In this document: piece after piece, positions 12,694-22,226 of the stretch
Numbering within the stretch: position 1 is the first letter of the stretch
How the letters are laid out: each line of letters opens with the position of its first letter
From: Synechococcus sp. Tobar12-5m-g
GTDB taxonomy: Bacteria > Cyanobacteriota > Cyanobacteriia > PCC-6307 > Cyanobiaceae
DNA length: 64,000 nt
Assembly (NCBI RefSeq): GCF_024345415.1
Contig: NZ_JAGQBB010000006.1
Span: 62,001-126,000 of the forward strand
Reading direction: 5' to 3'
The notes under the pieces: model-generated
Seen by the model: only the letters and a program-made list of their open reading frames with translations
Told to the model about the DNA's origin: nothing
Database searches by the model: none
Program-made: the position numbers and the translations under genes

Positions 12694-13758
12694 ATGATGC
12701 TGGCCTTCAGCAAGTACCAGGGGCTGGGAAACGATTTTCTGATGCTTGATGGCCGCGAGGGCTCCGCGGCCGACGACGCCTTCGGGCTGAACCCCGACGC
12801 GGTTCGCCGCTTGTGCGACCGTCGCTTCGGCGTTGGCGCCGATGGTGTGATCCTGGCCCTCCCGCCCGAGCACGACGGGGAGCTGCGCATGCGCATCTTC
12901 AATGCCGATGGCAGCGAAGCCGAAATGTGCGGCAACGGCATTCGCTGCCTGGCCCGCTTCCTGGCCGACAGCGATGGCGACGGCACTGGCCGCCAATGGC
13001 AGGTGGAGACCGTGGCCGGCCGGATCGTGCCCGAGCTGCTGGACGACGGAACCGTCCGGGTGGACATGGGCGAGCCCTTCCTCGAGCCCACGGCGGTGCC
13101 CACCACCCTGCCTCTGGGCCCGGCCGGGCTGCCCCAGGGCGTGCTGGAAGCCGATGGCATCCGTTTCGCCGTGGCGGCGGCCGGCATGGGCAACCCGCAC
13201 ATGGTCATCCCAGTGGAGTCGGTTCAGGCGGTGGAGTTGGAGCGCTTCGGGGCTTTGCTGGAGGTGGATCCCTCCTTCCCTGCTCGCACCAACGTGCATT
13301 TCGTTGAGGTGCTGGCCCCCGATCACCTGGAGATGCGGATCTGGGAGCGGGGTGCAGGACCCACCCTGGCCTGCGGCACCGGTGCCTGCGCCGTTGTGGT
13401 GGTCTGCCATCGCCTCGGCCTGAGCGGTCCGGAGGCCCTGGTGGAGCTGCCGGGAGGGACGCTCCGGATCCGCTGGGACCAGACCAGCAACCACCTTTTC
13501 ATGGACGGTCCCGCCTTGCCCGTGTTCGATGGCGTGGTGGCGCCTGAGCCAGCGGAGCCAGCGCCCGGCATTGATTGTTCCGTCGCCTGCGCCCAGGGTT
13601 GCCTTCAGCCCGACGACTGCCCCAGTGCCGAGGCCCGGGCCAGGGTGGAAGCCCTGCTCAGCAGCCACTCCCTCGACGACCTGGTCGCGATGGCCGCCGG
13701 CTCGCTCGAGACCCGCAGCCGAGCCCGGCTGGAGCGCAATGAATCCCCCAGTCCCTGA
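12694..13758 (+). CDS. dapF: Diaminopimelate epimerase with cysteine-rich C-terminal extension
   Basis: DapF interconverts LL- and meso-diaminopimelate for lysine and peptidoglycan synthesis. The two catalytic cysteines are C79 (EMCGNGIRC) and C227 (LACGTGAC), so the enzyme should be active. The normal fold ends near residue 283 (PALPVFDGVVA). It is followed by about 70 extra residues with an acidic, proline-rich linker, the cysteine cluster C295, C299, C303, C309 (Cx3Cx3Cx5C), and a helical segment LDDLVAMAAGSLETRSRARL. Most DapF proteins are about 280 residues, so the tail is unusual. The gene overlaps the next gene, a NifS-like enzyme, by 20 bp. The start could also be ATG 12697 or GTG 12679. 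Confidence 0.93.
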   Translation: MMLAFSKYQGLGNDFLMLDGREGSAADDAFGLNPDAVRRLCDRRFGVGADGVILALPPEHDGELRMRIFNADGSEAEMCGNGIRCLARFLADSDGDGTGRQWQVETVAGRIVPELLDDGTVRVDMGEPFLEPTAVPTTLPLGPAGLPQGVLEADGIRFAVAAAGMGNPHMVIPVESVQAVELERFGALLEVDPSFPARTNVHFVEVLAPDHLEMRIWERGAGPTLACGTGACAVVVVCHRLGLSGPEALVELPGGTLRIRWDQTSNHLFMDGPALPVFDGVVAPEPAEPAPGIDCSVACAQGCLQPDDCPSAEARARVEALLSSHSLDDLVAMAAGSLETRSRARLERNESPSP

Positions 13759-14911
13759 GGGGTTCCTGTATCTCGACGCCTGCGCCAGCTCGCCGCCGGC
13801 CGAATCGGTGCTGTCGGTGATGGCGGCGGCCCAGGCCATCGCCTGGGCGAATCCCTCCAGCCTGCACGGCTTCGGCCTGGCCGCTGCCGATTGCCTGGAA
13901 CGCAGCCGCCAGGCAATCGCCGCCAGTCTGGGCGCCGACGACGCCCAGGTTGTTTTCTGCTCCGGAGGCACCGAAGCGGCCCATCTCGCCCTGCGGGGTG
14001 CGGCGGCCAGCCTGGTGCCGGGGCGCTTGGTGATCTCGGCGGTGGAGCACCCGGCCGTGGCGGCCGCCGCCCACGGACTGGAGCGGCTCGGCTGGCAGGT
14101 GACGGTCTGCCCGGTCGATCGGTTCGGCAGGGTGAAACTGGAGGCCCTGATCGCGCTGCTGGCACCACCCACCCGCCTGGTGTCGGTGATCTGGGGCCAG
14201 AGCGAGGTGGGAACCCTGCAGCCGATCGAGGCGATCGGCGCCCTCTGCCGCTCCGCTGGCGTGCTGTTTCACACCGACGCGGTGCAGGTGGTGGGGCATC
14301 AACCGATCCGTTTCGCGGACGTGCCCGTGGATCTGCTCAGCTTCACGGCCCACAAGCTTCAGGGGCCGCGGGGGATCGGCGCGCTGCTCGCCAGGCCGGG
14401 CCTGCACCTGCAGCCGTTGCTGGCGGGGGGCGGCCAGGAAGCGGGCCTGCGGTCCGGAACCGAACCGGTGGTGCTGGCGGCGGGGCTGGCCGAGGCCCTC
14501 CGCCTCTGCGACAGCCGGCTGGCTGAACACGGCGGCCTCGATCCGAGCCAGCCCCACCGCGACCGGTTGGCCAGGGCCCTGCTGGGCCAGCCGGGAGTGG
14601 CGATCAGCGGCTGCCCGCTGAAGCGGCTGCCCCACCACCTCAGCCTGCTGGTCGACGATGGTGCCGGCCGGCCGCTACCAGGCCGCCAGCTGGTTCAGGC
14701 CCTCTGGCGCCAGGGCGTGGCGGTGAGCAGTGGCACCGCCTGCCACCAGGGGTTGGCCGGCCCCAGCCCGGCGCTGGCGGCCATGGGGCTGGGGCCGGAG
14801 CGGGCGGCGAGCGGCCTGCGGCTGAGCCTCGGCCCCTGGCTCAGCGGCAAGGATCTTGAGCGGATTCCCGAGGCCTTTGCCCGGGCGAAGGCGAACGTGG
14901 TGGCGCGATGA
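13739..14911 (+). CDS. Cysteine desulfurase-like class V aminotransferase (NifS/IscS family)
   Basis: This PLP enzyme of 390 residues has the PLP lysine K206 in SFTAHKLQGPRG and the persulfide cysteine C335 in SSGTACHQG. Both are in the positions expected of group I NifS/IscS-type desulfurases that mobilise sulfur from cysteine. Conserved FHTDAVQ and GGGQEAGLRSGT segments support this. The protein could supply sulfur for Fe-S clusters or tRNA thiolation; the acceptor is not known. It overlaps the end of dapF by 20 bp, so it is probably translated from the same mRNA. Confidence 0.92.
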   Translation: MNPPVPEGFLYLDACASSPPAESVLSVMAAAQAIAWANPSSLHGFGLAAADCLERSRQAIAASLGADDAQVVFCSGGTEAAHLALRGAAASLVPGRLVISAVEHPAVAAAAHGLERLGWQVTVCPVDRFGRVKLEALIALLAPPTRLVSVIWGQSEVGTLQPIEAIGALCRSAGVLFHTDAVQVVGHQPIRFADVPVDLLSFTAHKLQGPRGIGALLARPGLHLQPLLAGGGQEAGLRSGTEPVVLAAGLAEALRLCDSRLAEHGGLDPSQPHRDRLARALLGQPGVAISGCPLKRLPHHLSLLVDDGAGRPLPGRQLVQALWRQGVAVSSGTACHQGLAGPSPALAAMGLGPERAASGLRLSLGPWLSGKDLERIPEAFARAKANVVAR

Positions 14912-14928
14912 AGGCGGCCTGTTCCCGG

Positions 14929-14934
14929 TAGGGT
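14929..14934 (+). promoter_or_regulatory. TAGGGT box, candidate -10 of the DUF1995 gene
   Basis: TAGGGT lies 24 nt before the GTG at 14959, in the 47-bp gap after the cysteine desulfurase gene. Confidence 0.4.
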
Positions 14935-14958
14935 CAAGTCTTCAGGCCCCAGAACGGC

Positions 14959-15657
14959 GTGCTTCCTCCTGATCTGCGCAGCGCCGAAGCCCAGGCCCTG
15001 GCGGCACTCCAGGCGGCAATCACGGCCACGGCCAATGGCCGATGGACCGTGGAGTTCCGCTTCGAGGGCCTGAAGATTCTCCCGCTGGCCTTGCGCCTGG
15101 CAGGCGCCATGCAGCAGGCAGGGCTGGAGATGCGGCTTCTGTTTTCCGATGCGGGTGCCACCGCCCTGGCCCAACGGGATGGCCCCGATCTCGCCACCCG
15201 GATCGCCAGCCTGGCTGAGGCGTTGCGGGGGCAGGAGGAGGCCAATGCCGAGCCCTCCAAGGCGGTGCTGGTGCTGGTCGCCCCGTCCCTGGCCGAGTAT
15301 GACTTAGCCGAGAAGGTTTGCATGGGCCACCCGGGCCCCGTGGTCCTGCTGAATGGGAATCTCGAGGATGCGGCCGTGGGCATCGGCAGCGTGGCCCGGG
15401 AGCGCCGCAAGGGCTTTCTGGCCACCTGGAGCTGCGCCTATGCCCTGGTCCCGCTGGCCGAGGCGGCCCTGATTCGGGCGTTTCCAGAGCCCTGGACCCT
15501 CTACCGCCGCGATGCCGATGGCTACCGGGCCGTGGCGAGCTTCGAGCACAAACCCGATGCCGAGCAGCAGTCCCTGGCGCTCCATCCCGACCAGACCCCC
15601 GGCGTGGCCGAGGGCCTGCAGGCCCTCGATCGCTTCCTCGGCAGCCTGAGCAACTGA
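14959..15657 (+). CDS. DUF1995 family protein
   Basis: The 232-residue soluble protein resembles the DUF1995 family of cyanobacteria and plastids, whose plant members include photosystem assembly factors such as LPA3. Recognisable stretches are VEFRFEGLKILPLALRLAG near the N terminus, VVLLNGNLEDAAVGIGSVAR in the middle and the AYALVPLAEAALIRAFPEPW block. No catalytic motif is evident. The start is a GTG preceded by a TAGGGT box 24 nt upstream. A role in photosystem biogenesis is inference from the family only. Confidence 0.78.
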   Translation: MLPPDLRSAEAQALAALQAAITATANGRWTVEFRFEGLKILPLALRLAGAMQQAGLEMRLLFSDAGATALAQRDGPDLATRIASLAEALRGQEEANAEPSKAVLVLVAPSLAEYDLAEKVCMGHPGPVVLLNGNLEDAAVGIGSVARERRKGFLATWSCAYALVPLAEAALIRAFPEPWTLYRRDADGYRAVASFEHKPDAEQQSLALHPDQTPGVAEGLQALDRFLGSLSN

Positions 15658-15741
15658 GCCCAGATCCGCTCGCCGCATTGGCTGCCAGGGGGTGGTGGAC
15701 CTTGGATTGTCTCCGTAAGCTTGCGTGTCTGGAGATGCTTG

Positions 15742-16269
15742 ATGGCCCCCGAGCCCACCCCTGCCAAGCGGCGCTGGAGTCCGATCGATGTCGGAGCTGG
15801 AGTCGCCGTGCTGCTTGCCCTTGGCGGGGTGATCTGGAGCCCGAAGCTCAGTGGGGCCATCGCCCAGGCCACCGGTGCCATGCAGCCGGTCCTGGTCACG
15901 GTGGATGTGCGCGGTGCCTCGGTCGCCGATCCGGCGGCCCTGATCGCCGCCGCCCGCGCCGAAGGCAAGGTGAGCATCGTGATCCGCAATGAACCGCACG
16001 GCACGGTGAAGCTCAGGGAGCTGGTGCCCCTGCAACGCCGCCTGGTGGCGGTTCAGCCCAACGGCAGCGTCGTCACCGCCGTGGATCCGAACCAGGCTGT
16101 GTTCGGCACCCTCGATGCCCGCTTCGTGCTGGAAGGCCAGGGGCGCAAGACGGGGGGCGGCGTGGTGTTCGGCAACCAGAACCTCAAGATTGGCGCGCCG
16201 GTGGAATTGGAAGGCGCCCAGTACCGCTTCGGTGGCACTGTCAGCGCCCTGCGTCTGGAGAACACTTGA
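15742..16269 (+). CDS. DUF4330 family membrane-anchored protein
   Basis: The 175-residue protein has one transmembrane segment near residues 16-34, followed by a soluble domain with VLVTVDVRGASVADPAALI and ARFVLEGQGRKTGGGVVFGN. This layout matches the cyanobacterial DUF4330 family, of unknown function. The ATG at 15742 is chosen because the basic, proline-rich leader and membrane segment follow directly; the frame is open further upstream. TAAGCT at 15716-15721 could serve as a -10. The dacB-like gene starts 1 bp after its stop, so the two are likely co-transcribed, with both products at the cell envelope. Confidence 0.78.
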   Translation: MAPEPTPAKRRWSPIDVGAGVAVLLALGGVIWSPKLSGAIAQATGAMQPVLVTVDVRGASVADPAALIAAARAEGKVSIVIRNEPHGTVKLRELVPLQRRLVAVQPNGSVVTAVDPNQAVFGTLDARFVLEGQGRKTGGGVVFGNQNLKIGAPVELEGAQYRFGGTVSALRLENT

Positions 16270-16270
16270 G

Positions 16271-17560
16271 ATGGAACCAATCGTCGTGCTGAAGCCCTTG
16301 TTCCGGCGCCCCATCGCCCTCTCCCTGGGGCTTTCGCTGGGCGTGCTGCCGGCCGGCTCCCTGGTGGCCATGCCGGTCTCCAGCCTCCCCGTCGCAACGC
16401 CCCGGGTCGGCTTGCCCCAGCTTCAGGGTCAGGTCAGCTGTCCGGCTTTGCAAGCCAGGGTGGTGGGAATCCTGGGTGGTGAGGCCGGGGTGTGGAGCGT
16501 GTCCGTTGCCGATGGCACAGGTCGCTTGTTGGCCGACGTCAATGGCCTGCGCCCCCGGGTGCCCGCTTCGAACCAGAAGCTGATCAGCACCGCCTTTGCC
16601 CTCGACCGGCTTGGCCCCGACTACCGGCTCAGCACCAAGCTCTGGCGTCTGCCCGACGGCACCCTGCGGCTCACCGGAGAGGGAGACCCCGATCTGGCCC
16701 TGCCCCAGCTGCAGCGCTTCGCGAAACTGGCGCTCGGATCCGGTGGGGGGACCGGGCAGCCGGCCGCTCAGGTGCGCCTGGAGCTCGCCGAGGAACCGGC
16801 CCAGGCCTGGTGGCCACCGGGTTGGAATCCAGGTGATCGTTTCGAAGCCTATGGCGCGCCGATCACCCGGTTGGCGGTCACCAGCAACGCCATCGAGATG
16901 GCCGTGGCCAACCCCCCCAGCCGCCTGCAGCGGCTGCTGGGCAGCGAGCTCAACCGACAGGGTGGCAAGGCCAGCCAGCTGATCCTGGTCTCGGCCCAGA
17001 CGCCAATCCCCCAGAGCAGCCTTCTGCTGCATGAGGAGCCCTCGGCGCCGATGCACAACCTGCTCAGCCTGGCGAATTCCGAAAGCCACAATTTCACCGC
17101 AGAGGTGCTGCTGCGCCAGGCCGCCGGCAGCTGGAACCTCCCCCAGAGCCGCAGTGCTGCCCTCCAGTGGCTCACGCAGCAGGGGCTGCCGATGCAGGGC
17201 ATCGTGGTGATGGATGGCAGTGGGCTGGATCGCTCCGACCGGCTCACCAGCCGCTTCCTCACGGCCTTGCTGCTGCGGATGGCCGAGCACCCGTATGCCA
17301 ACAGCTACCTCGCTTCGATGTCGGTGGCGGGCAAGCGCGGAACCCTGCGCAACCTCTACAAGGACACCAGCCTCGAGGGCCGTTTCCGCGGCAAGACCGG
17401 AACCCTCACCGGGGTTCGTGCCATCAGCGGCATTCTCGACACCAGCGATGGTCCCCGATACGTCAGTTTGATTTCGAACGGAGCGGGATCGCCGAACACC
17501 ACGATCGGCCAGGTGCTGCGCCAGGCTCAGATCGTCAGCCTCTGCCAGCCACCTGCTTGA
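16271..17560 (+). CDS. dacB: D-alanyl-D-alanine carboxypeptidase/endopeptidase, S13 (PBP4-type)
   Basis: The 429-residue protein begins with a signal peptide (hydrophobic core about residues 12-32, then AMPVSS). It carries the three S13 penicillin-binding motifs in order: SNQK (SxxK nucleophile) in RVPASNQKLIST, SHN (SxN) in SESHNFTAE, and KTG in RGKTGTLTG. Such enzymes trim or cleave cross-linked peptidoglycan peptides in the periplasm. Length fits the family. The start is the ATG at 16271, 1 bp after the DUF4330 stop. Its 3' end overlaps the convergent coiled-coil gene by 26 bp. Confidence 0.94.
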   Translation: MEPIVVLKPLFRRPIALSLGLSLGVLPAGSLVAMPVSSLPVATPRVGLPQLQGQVSCPALQARVVGILGGEAGVWSVSVADGTGRLLADVNGLRPRVPASNQKLISTAFALDRLGPDYRLSTKLWRLPDGTLRLTGEGDPDLALPQLQRFAKLALGSGGGTGQPAAQVRLELAEEPAQAWWPPGWNPGDRFEAYGAPITRLAVTSNAIEMAVANPPSRLQRLLGSELNRQGGKASQLILVSAQTPIPQSSLLLHEEPSAPMHNLLSLANSESHNFTAEVLLRQAAGSWNLPQSRSAALQWLTQQGLPMQGIVVMDGSGLDRSDRLTSRFLTALLLRMAEHPYANSYLASMSVAGKRGTLRNLYKDTSLEGRFRGKTGTLTGVRAISGILDTSDGPRYVSLISNGAGSPNTTIGQVLRQAQIVSLCQPPA

Positions 17561-18464
17561 GGCGGGAGGCGGCCCGACGGGCCCTGCTCATAGGCGCTTC
17601 CTTGCGGCCAGGCTCGGCCGTTTCGGATTCCGCGGTTTCGCTCGTCTGGATCCGCCCCAGCTCCCGACGGCCGGCCAGCACCACCTTGCTGAGTTCACAG
17701 AGGCGGGATTCCAGTTCCCCCAGCACCTGCTCGGCATAGTGATTGGCCCCATCCTGTACTGCGCCGGACTCCTGGCGGCTGCGGCTGATCAGCGCCTCGC
17801 ATTGCTGCTGGGTCTGCTGCCGGAACTGCAGGGCATCGTTGTGGAGCCGCTCGGCTTCGGCCTGGCTCTCCCGCTGGATGCGCAGGCCCTCCTGGCGGAT
17901 CTGCTCCAGTTCCTGGAGGCTCTGCTGGCGGGCGCGGTCGTGCTGCTCGCCCAGCTGCCGCTTGACCTCCACGTACTCCTGATCGAGTTGCTGCCGCCGC
18001 TGCATCGCCTCCTGCTCCAGCTGCTGGCGCCGGGAGCTGAACTGCTGCTCCATCTGGGCCAGCCGTGCCTGGTGCTCCTGCTCCGCCTGGGCCACCTGCT
18101 GGCGAGCGGTGAGCATCATCTGCTCGCACTGCTGGCGGGCCTGCTCCCGCAGCTCGCCCACCTGGCGTTCAGCCTCCTGGCGGATGGCGGCCGAATTGAT
18201 CAGCTGCTCCCGTTCCCGCTGGGCCTGGGCCAGGATCTCCTCGGCCTGCTGGCGGGCCTTGGCGATGAAGCTCTCTCGCTGGTTGAGCAGCTCCTCGGCC
18301 TGGCTGAGCTGGCCGGGCAGGGCCTCCCGGACCGCATCCATCAGTTCGATGGCATCTTGTTCGTTGACCAGGCGGCCACCACTGAACGGAATGCGGCTGC
18401 CCTCCAGCACGATCTCCTCGAGTTGATCGAGCTGATCGAGCACGCTGATCCGGGCTTCAGCCAT
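17535..18464 (-). CDS. Long coiled-coil protein, DivIVA-like (unknown function)
   Basis: The 309-residue protein has a conserved head ([20 protein letters not shown], then [20 protein letters not shown]) followed by about 180 residues of almost unbroken, glutamine- and charge-rich heptads, then a basic C terminus. No membrane segment is seen. The head resembles what is found in cyanobacterial DivIVA/Cdv3-like proteins and in ATP-synthase-b-like annotations, but I cannot assign it securely. It overlaps coaD by 8 bp on the same strand, so it is probably translated with coaD. The chosen start is the ATG giving [11 protein letters not shown]; a longer frame extends into coaD. A cytoskeletal or division-site scaffold is inference. 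Confidence 0.75.
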   Translation of the reverse strand: MAEARISVLDQLDQLEEIVLEGSRIPFSGGRLVNEQDAIELMDAVREALPGQLSQAEELLNQRESFIAKARQQAEEILAQAQREREQLINSAAIRQEAERQVGELREQARQQCEQMMLTARQQVAQAEQEHQARLAQMEQQFSSRRQQLEQEAMQRRQQLDQEYVEVKRQLGEQHDRARQQSLQELEQIRQEGLRIQRESQAEAERLHNDALQFRQQTQQQCEALISRSRQESGAVQDGANHYAEQVLGELESRLCELSKVVLAGRRELGRIQTSETAESETAEPGRKEAPMSRARRAASRLKQVAGRG

Positions 18465-18957
18465 GGGTGGGGGGCGGTGACCTCCGATTAAAGAGCCTGG
18501 AGAGATCCTCCGCCACTCCACTTGGCACCATGTGACGCACGTCGCCGCCGAAGCGCGCCACCTCCTTCACCACGCTGCTGCTCAGAAAGCTGTGGTGGGC
18601 AGCGGTGGCCAGAAAAAGGGTTTCCACCTCCGGCGCCAGGCTGCGGTTGGTGTGGGCGATCTGCAGCTCGAACTCGAAGTCGGTCATGGCCCGCAGACCC
18701 CGCAGGATCACGGCCGCGCCGCAGCGTCGGGCGAACTCCACGGTGAGTCCGTCGAAACTGCTCACCTCCACGGCCTCCAGGTGGGCGGTGGCGCAGCGGA
18801 TCTGCTCCAGCCGCTGGCCCAGCGGGAAGCTGGGCTGCTTGTCAGGGTTCTGCAACACCGCCACCACCAGGCCATCGAACAGCCGGCTGGAGCGCTCGAT
18901 CAGGTCGAGATGCCCCAGGGTCAGGGGATCGAAGCTGCCTGGATAGAGGGCCTTCAT
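18457..18957 (-). CDS. coaD: Phosphopantetheine adenylyltransferase
   Basis: CoaD adds AMP to 4'-phosphopantetheine in coenzyme A synthesis. The 166-residue protein opens with [20 protein letters not shown], containing the nucleotidyltransferase TLGH motif. It also carries [16 protein letters not shown] and the [13 protein letters not shown]-terminal signature. The ATG at 18957 is preceded by AGGA (in the complement of 18966-18971) at a normal ribosome-binding distance. It is the first gene of a two-gene unit with the downstream coiled-coil gene. Confidence 0.97.
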   Translation of the reverse strand: MKALYPGSFDPLTLGHLDLIERSSRLFDGLVVAVLQNPDKQPSFPLGQRLEQIRCATAHLEAVEVSSFDGLTVEFARRCGAAVILRGLRAMTDFEFELQIAHTNRSLAPEVETLFLATAAHHSFLSSSVVKEVARFGGDVRHMVPSGVAEDLSRLFNRRSPPPTHG

Positions 18958-19048
18958 CAAGCGGAATCCTATGGACACTGCCCCCCGCCAGCCAGACCCG
19001 GCTGGCGGGTCGAAGATCAAAGCAGCGGGGCGGCCAGGTCAGGTTGCC

Positions 19049-19054
19049 TAAAAT
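19049..19054 (+). promoter_or_regulatory. Candidate -10 (TAAAAT) of the flavin reductase-uvrC-hemJ unit
   Basis: TAAAAT matches the -10 consensus at five of six positions and lies 24 nt before the ATG at 19079, in the gap divergent from coaD. No good -35 was seen. Confidence 0.45.
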
Positions 19055-19078
19055 CGATTCTCTCCCGAGCGGTCTTCG

Positions 19079-19597
19079 ATGGCTTCCGACATCCCCTCCA
19101 TCGCACCAGCGGGCATCGCCCTCGATGGGGGCGCCAAGAAAACGCTGCTGCGCAAGATTCCCCACGGTCTGTTCATCTGCGGGGTGGCCGAAGGCGAGGC
19201 GGTGAACGGCTTCACGGCCAGCTGGGTCACCCAGGGCTCCTTTGAGCCGCCCCTGGTGGTGATGGCGGTGCGGGCCGATTCGACCAGCAACGGCATGATC
19301 GAACGGAGCGGCCTGTTCTCCCTCAATGTTCTGGCGGCCGATCAGAAGGATCTGGCGGCGGTGTTCTTCAAGCCCCAGCAGGGCGTCGGCGGACGCTTCG
19401 AAGCGGCTCCGTTCCAGCTTGGACCGCTCGGACTGCCGATCCTTGAAGACGCCCTCGGCGCCGTCGAGTGCCAGGTGGTGGGACAGGTGGCCCACGGTGA
19501 CCACACCGTGTTCGTGGGGGAAGTCAGGTCCGCCGTGCTGCACCGCGACGGCGCCGCCCTCGAGCTGGGACCGACCGGCTGGCAGTACGGCGGTTGA
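19079..19597 (+). CDS. Flavin reductase-like FMN-binding domain protein
   Basis: The 172-residue protein matches the flavin reductase-like split-barrel fold: [39 protein letters not shown] and [20 protein letters not shown] are the usual FMN-contacting segments. It resembles the flavin reductase module fused to the C terminus of cyanobacterial flavodiiron proteins, but here it stands alone. The likely activity is NAD(P)H:flavin reduction; the electron acceptor is unknown. It overlaps uvrC by 4 bp (TTGA), so the two are coupled. Confidence 0.85.
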   Translation: MASDIPSIAPAGIALDGGAKKTLLRKIPHGLFICGVAEGEAVNGFTASWVTQGSFEPPLVVMAVRADSTSNGMIERSGLFSLNVLAADQKDLAAVFFKPQQGVGGRFEAAPFQLGPLGLPILEDALGAVECQVVGQVAHGDHTVFVGEVRSAVLHRDGAALELGPTGWQYGG

Positions 19598-21609
19598 ACA
19601 CGGCCCAGCCGCTGCTGAAGGATCAGAAGCGGCTCCAGCAACGGCTCAAGGAGCTGCCGCCGGAGCCTGGCTGCTACCTGCTGCGCGACAGCGACGACCG
19701 CATCCTCTACATCGGCAAGTCGAAAAGCTTGCGCAGCCGGGTGCGCAGCTACTTCCAGGGCGCCCATGACCTCAGTCCCCGCATCGGCCTGATGGTGCGG
19801 CAGGTGTGCGAGATCGAGTTCATCGTCACCGACAGCGAAGCGGAGGCGCTGGCGCTGGAATCCAACCTGATCAAGGCCCACCAGCCCCATTTCAACGTTC
19901 TGCTCAAGGACGACAAGAAATATCCCTACCTCTGCATCACCTGGAGCGAGCCCTACCCCCGCATCTTCATCACCCGCCGCCGCCGGCTGCGCAGTCCCCT
20001 CGATCGCTTCTACGGCCCCTACGTGGACGTGGGGCTGCTGCGCCGCACCCTTTTCCTGGTCAAGCGGGTGTTTCCGCTCCGTCAACGGCCCCAGCCCCTC
20101 TACCGCGACCGCACCTGTCTGAACTTCGACATCGGCCGCTGCCCCGGGGTGTGCCAGGAAAAGGTGAGCCCGGAGGCCTACCAGCAGATCCTGCGGAAGG
20201 TGGCCATGGTGTTTCAGGGTCGCAGCGATGAGCTGGTGGAGCTGCTGCGGGCTCAGATGGCCAGGGTGGCCGATCGCCTCGATTTCGAGCAGGCCGCCCG
20301 GATCCGCGACCAGCTCCAGGGGCTGGAGCAGCTCACCGCCGACCAGAAGATGGCCCTGCCCGATGCCTCGGTATCGCGGGACGTGCTGGCCCTGGAGGCC
20401 GACGAGCGGGTGGCGGCGGTGCAGTTGTTCCAGATGCGGGCCGGCAAGCTGGTGGGCCGGCTCGGCTACACCGCCGACGCCACGATCGCCGCCCCCGGCG
20501 AGATCCTGCAGCGGGTGCTGGAGGAGCACTACAGCCAGGTGGAACCGGTCGAGATTCCCCCCGAGGTGCTGGTGCAGCATCCCCTGCCCCGCCAGGCACT
20601 GGTGGAGGAGTGGCTGAGTGAGCGGCGAGGCCGCAAGGTGAGGCTCCTCCATCCCCAGAGGCAGCAGAAGGCCGAACTGATCGAGCTGGTGGTGCGCAAC
20701 GCCGGCTTCGAGCTGGCCCGGACCCAGCGCACGGCGGAGCAGCACCAGCTGGCCACGGAGGATCTGGCCCAGCTGCTCGATCTGCCCCAGCCGCCCCGGC
20801 GCATCGAGGGCTACGACATCAGCCACATCCAGGGCAGCGATGCCGTTGCTTCCCAGGTGGTGTTCGTGGACGGCCTGCCGGCCAAGCAGCACTACCGCAA
20901 GTACAGGATCCAGAGCAGCAGCATCAGCTCAGGCCACTCCGACGACTTCATGGCCATGGCCGAGATCATGCGCCGCCGCTTCCGCCGCTGGGCCCAGGCG
21001 AAGGCGGAAGGCGCCAATCTGGGGGACCTGCGCAAGGCGGCAAACACCGTCCTCCACACCGACGGCCTCAACGACTGGCCCGATGTGGTGATGATCGATG
21101 GCGGCAAGGGCCAGCTCTCGGCGGTGATGGAGGCCCTGCGGGAGCTGGACCTGCACGAGAACCTGGTGGTGTGCTCCCTGGCCAAGCAACGGGAGGAGGT
21201 GTTCCTGCCAGGTGCCAGCGAGCCCCTGGAGAGCGAACCCGACCAGCTGGGGGTGGTCCTGTTGCGGCGCCTGCGGGACGAGGCCCACCGCTTTGCGGTG
21301 AGTTTCCATCGTCAGCAACGCGGCGAGCGGATGAAGCGCTCCCGCCTCTCCGACATCCCCGGCCTCGGCCCGAAGCGGGTGAAGGAGCTGCTGGCCCATT
21401 TCCGCTCGATCGACGCCATCCAGCTGGCCAGCCCCGAGCAGATCACCGCCGCCCCGGGGGTGGGGCCGTCATTGGCGAAGCAGATCTGGAGCTACTTCCA
21501 TCCTGAGGCCGATCGGCCCGGGGATCAGCCCTTGGAGGATGGGCCCGCCGGGCAGCAGGGACGCCCGTCCCCTTACCTTGAGGGGCACCACGTCCTCACC
21601 ACGCGATGA
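19594..21609 (+). CDS. uvrC: Excinuclease ABC subunit C
   Basis: UvrC makes the dual incisions in nucleotide excision repair with UvrA and UvrB. The 671-residue protein has the N-terminal GIY-YIG nuclease ([20 protein letters not shown]), a UVR UvrB-binding motif around [20 protein letters not shown], the RNase H-like C-terminal nuclease ([18 protein letters not shown] and [10 protein letters not shown]), and paired helix-hairpin-helix motifs ([16 protein letters not shown]). The start appears to be TTG at 19594, overlapping the flavin reductase stop. Its stop overlaps the hemJ ATG by 4 bp. Confidence 0.96.
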   Translation: MNTAQPLLKDQKRLQQRLKELPPEPGCYLLRDSDDRILYIGKSKSLRSRVRSYFQGAHDLSPRIGLMVRQVCEIEFIVTDSEAEALALESNLIKAHQPHFNVLLKDDKKYPYLCITWSEPYPRIFITRRRRLRSPLDRFYGPYVDVGLLRRTLFLVKRVFPLRQRPQPLYRDRTCLNFDIGRCPGVCQEKVSPEAYQQILRKVAMVFQGRSDELVELLRAQMARVADRLDFEQAARIRDQLQGLEQLTADQKMALPDASVSRDVLALEADERVAAVQLFQMRAGKLVGRLGYTADATIAAPGEILQRVLEEHYSQVEPVEIPPEVLVQHPLPRQALVEEWLSERRGRKVRLLHPQRQQKAELIELVVRNAGFELARTQRTAEQHQLATEDLAQLLDLPQPPRRIEGYDISHIQGSDAVASQVVFVDGLPAKQHYRKYRIQSSSISSGHSDDFMAMAEIMRRRFRRWAQAKAEGANLGDLRKAANTVLHTDGLNDWPDVVMIDGGKGQLSAVMEALRELDLHENLVVCSLAKQREEVFLPGASEPLESEPDQLGVVLLRRLRDEAHRFAVSFHRQQRGERMKRSRLSDIPGLGPKRVKELLAHFRSIDAIQLASPEQITAAPGVGPSLAKQIWSYFHPEADRPGDQPLEDGPAGQQGRPSPYLEGHHVLTTR

Positions 21610-22226
21610 CGGCCCTGGCCCTGCCACCGGAGACGTACCTCTGGTTCAAGACTCTCCACATCGTCGGGGTGGTGGTCTGGTTCGCCGGCCTCTTCTACCT
21701 GGTGAGACTGTTCATCTATCACGTGGAGGCCGAAACGCTCGAGGAGCCTGTTCGCCTGGCGTTCAAGAATCAATACGCCCTGATGGAGCGACGCCTGGCC
21801 AACATCATCACCACGCCCGGCATGGTGGTGGCGGTGGCGATGGCGGTGGGCCTGCTGGTTGCCGAGCCGCTCTGGTTGAAGCAGAGCTGGATGCACGCCA
21901 AGCTGGCCGTGGTGCTGGCCCTGCTGATGTATCACTGGTTCTGTTATCGGCTGATGGGCCAGTTGCGGCAGGGAAGCTGTCGCTGGAGCGGCCGCCAGTT
22001 GCGGGCGCTGAATGAACTCCCCACCCTGATGCTGGTCCTCGTTGTGATGCTGGTGGTCTTCAAGGGTCAGTTCCCCACCGGTGCTGCCACCTGGTTCCTG
22101 GTGGCCCTGGTGGTAGCGATGGCGGGCTCGATCCAGTTCTATGCCCGCTGGCGCCGCCTGAAGGCCACCGCGGCAGCCCTGGAATCAGCCGCCCTGGAAC
22201 CCGAGGCTCTGGCAAGTGGCGGCTGA
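21606..22226 (+). CDS. hemJ: Protoporphyrinogen IX oxidase, HemJ type
   Basis: The 206-residue membrane protein has about five hydrophobic segments and the HemJ landmarks [20 protein letters not shown] near the N terminus and [20 protein letters not shown] in the middle. The conserved histidine in KTLHI and a lysine/histidine pair in MHAKL are expected heme or active-site residues. HemJ oxidises protoporphyrinogen IX to protoporphyrin IX for heme and chlorophyll synthesis in most cyanobacteria. The ATG overlaps the uvrC stop (ATGA), and the end overlaps the PHP gene by 11 bp. Confidence 0.93.
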   Translation: MTALALPPETYLWFKTLHIVGVVVWFAGLFYLVRLFIYHVEAETLEEPVRLAFKNQYALMERRLANIITTPGMVVAVAMAVGLLVAEPLWLKQSWMHAKLAVVLALLMYHWFCYRLMGQLRQGSCRWSGRQLRALNELPTLMLVLVVMLVVFKGQFPTGAATWFLVALVVAMAGSIQFYARWRRLKATAAALESAALEPEALASGG

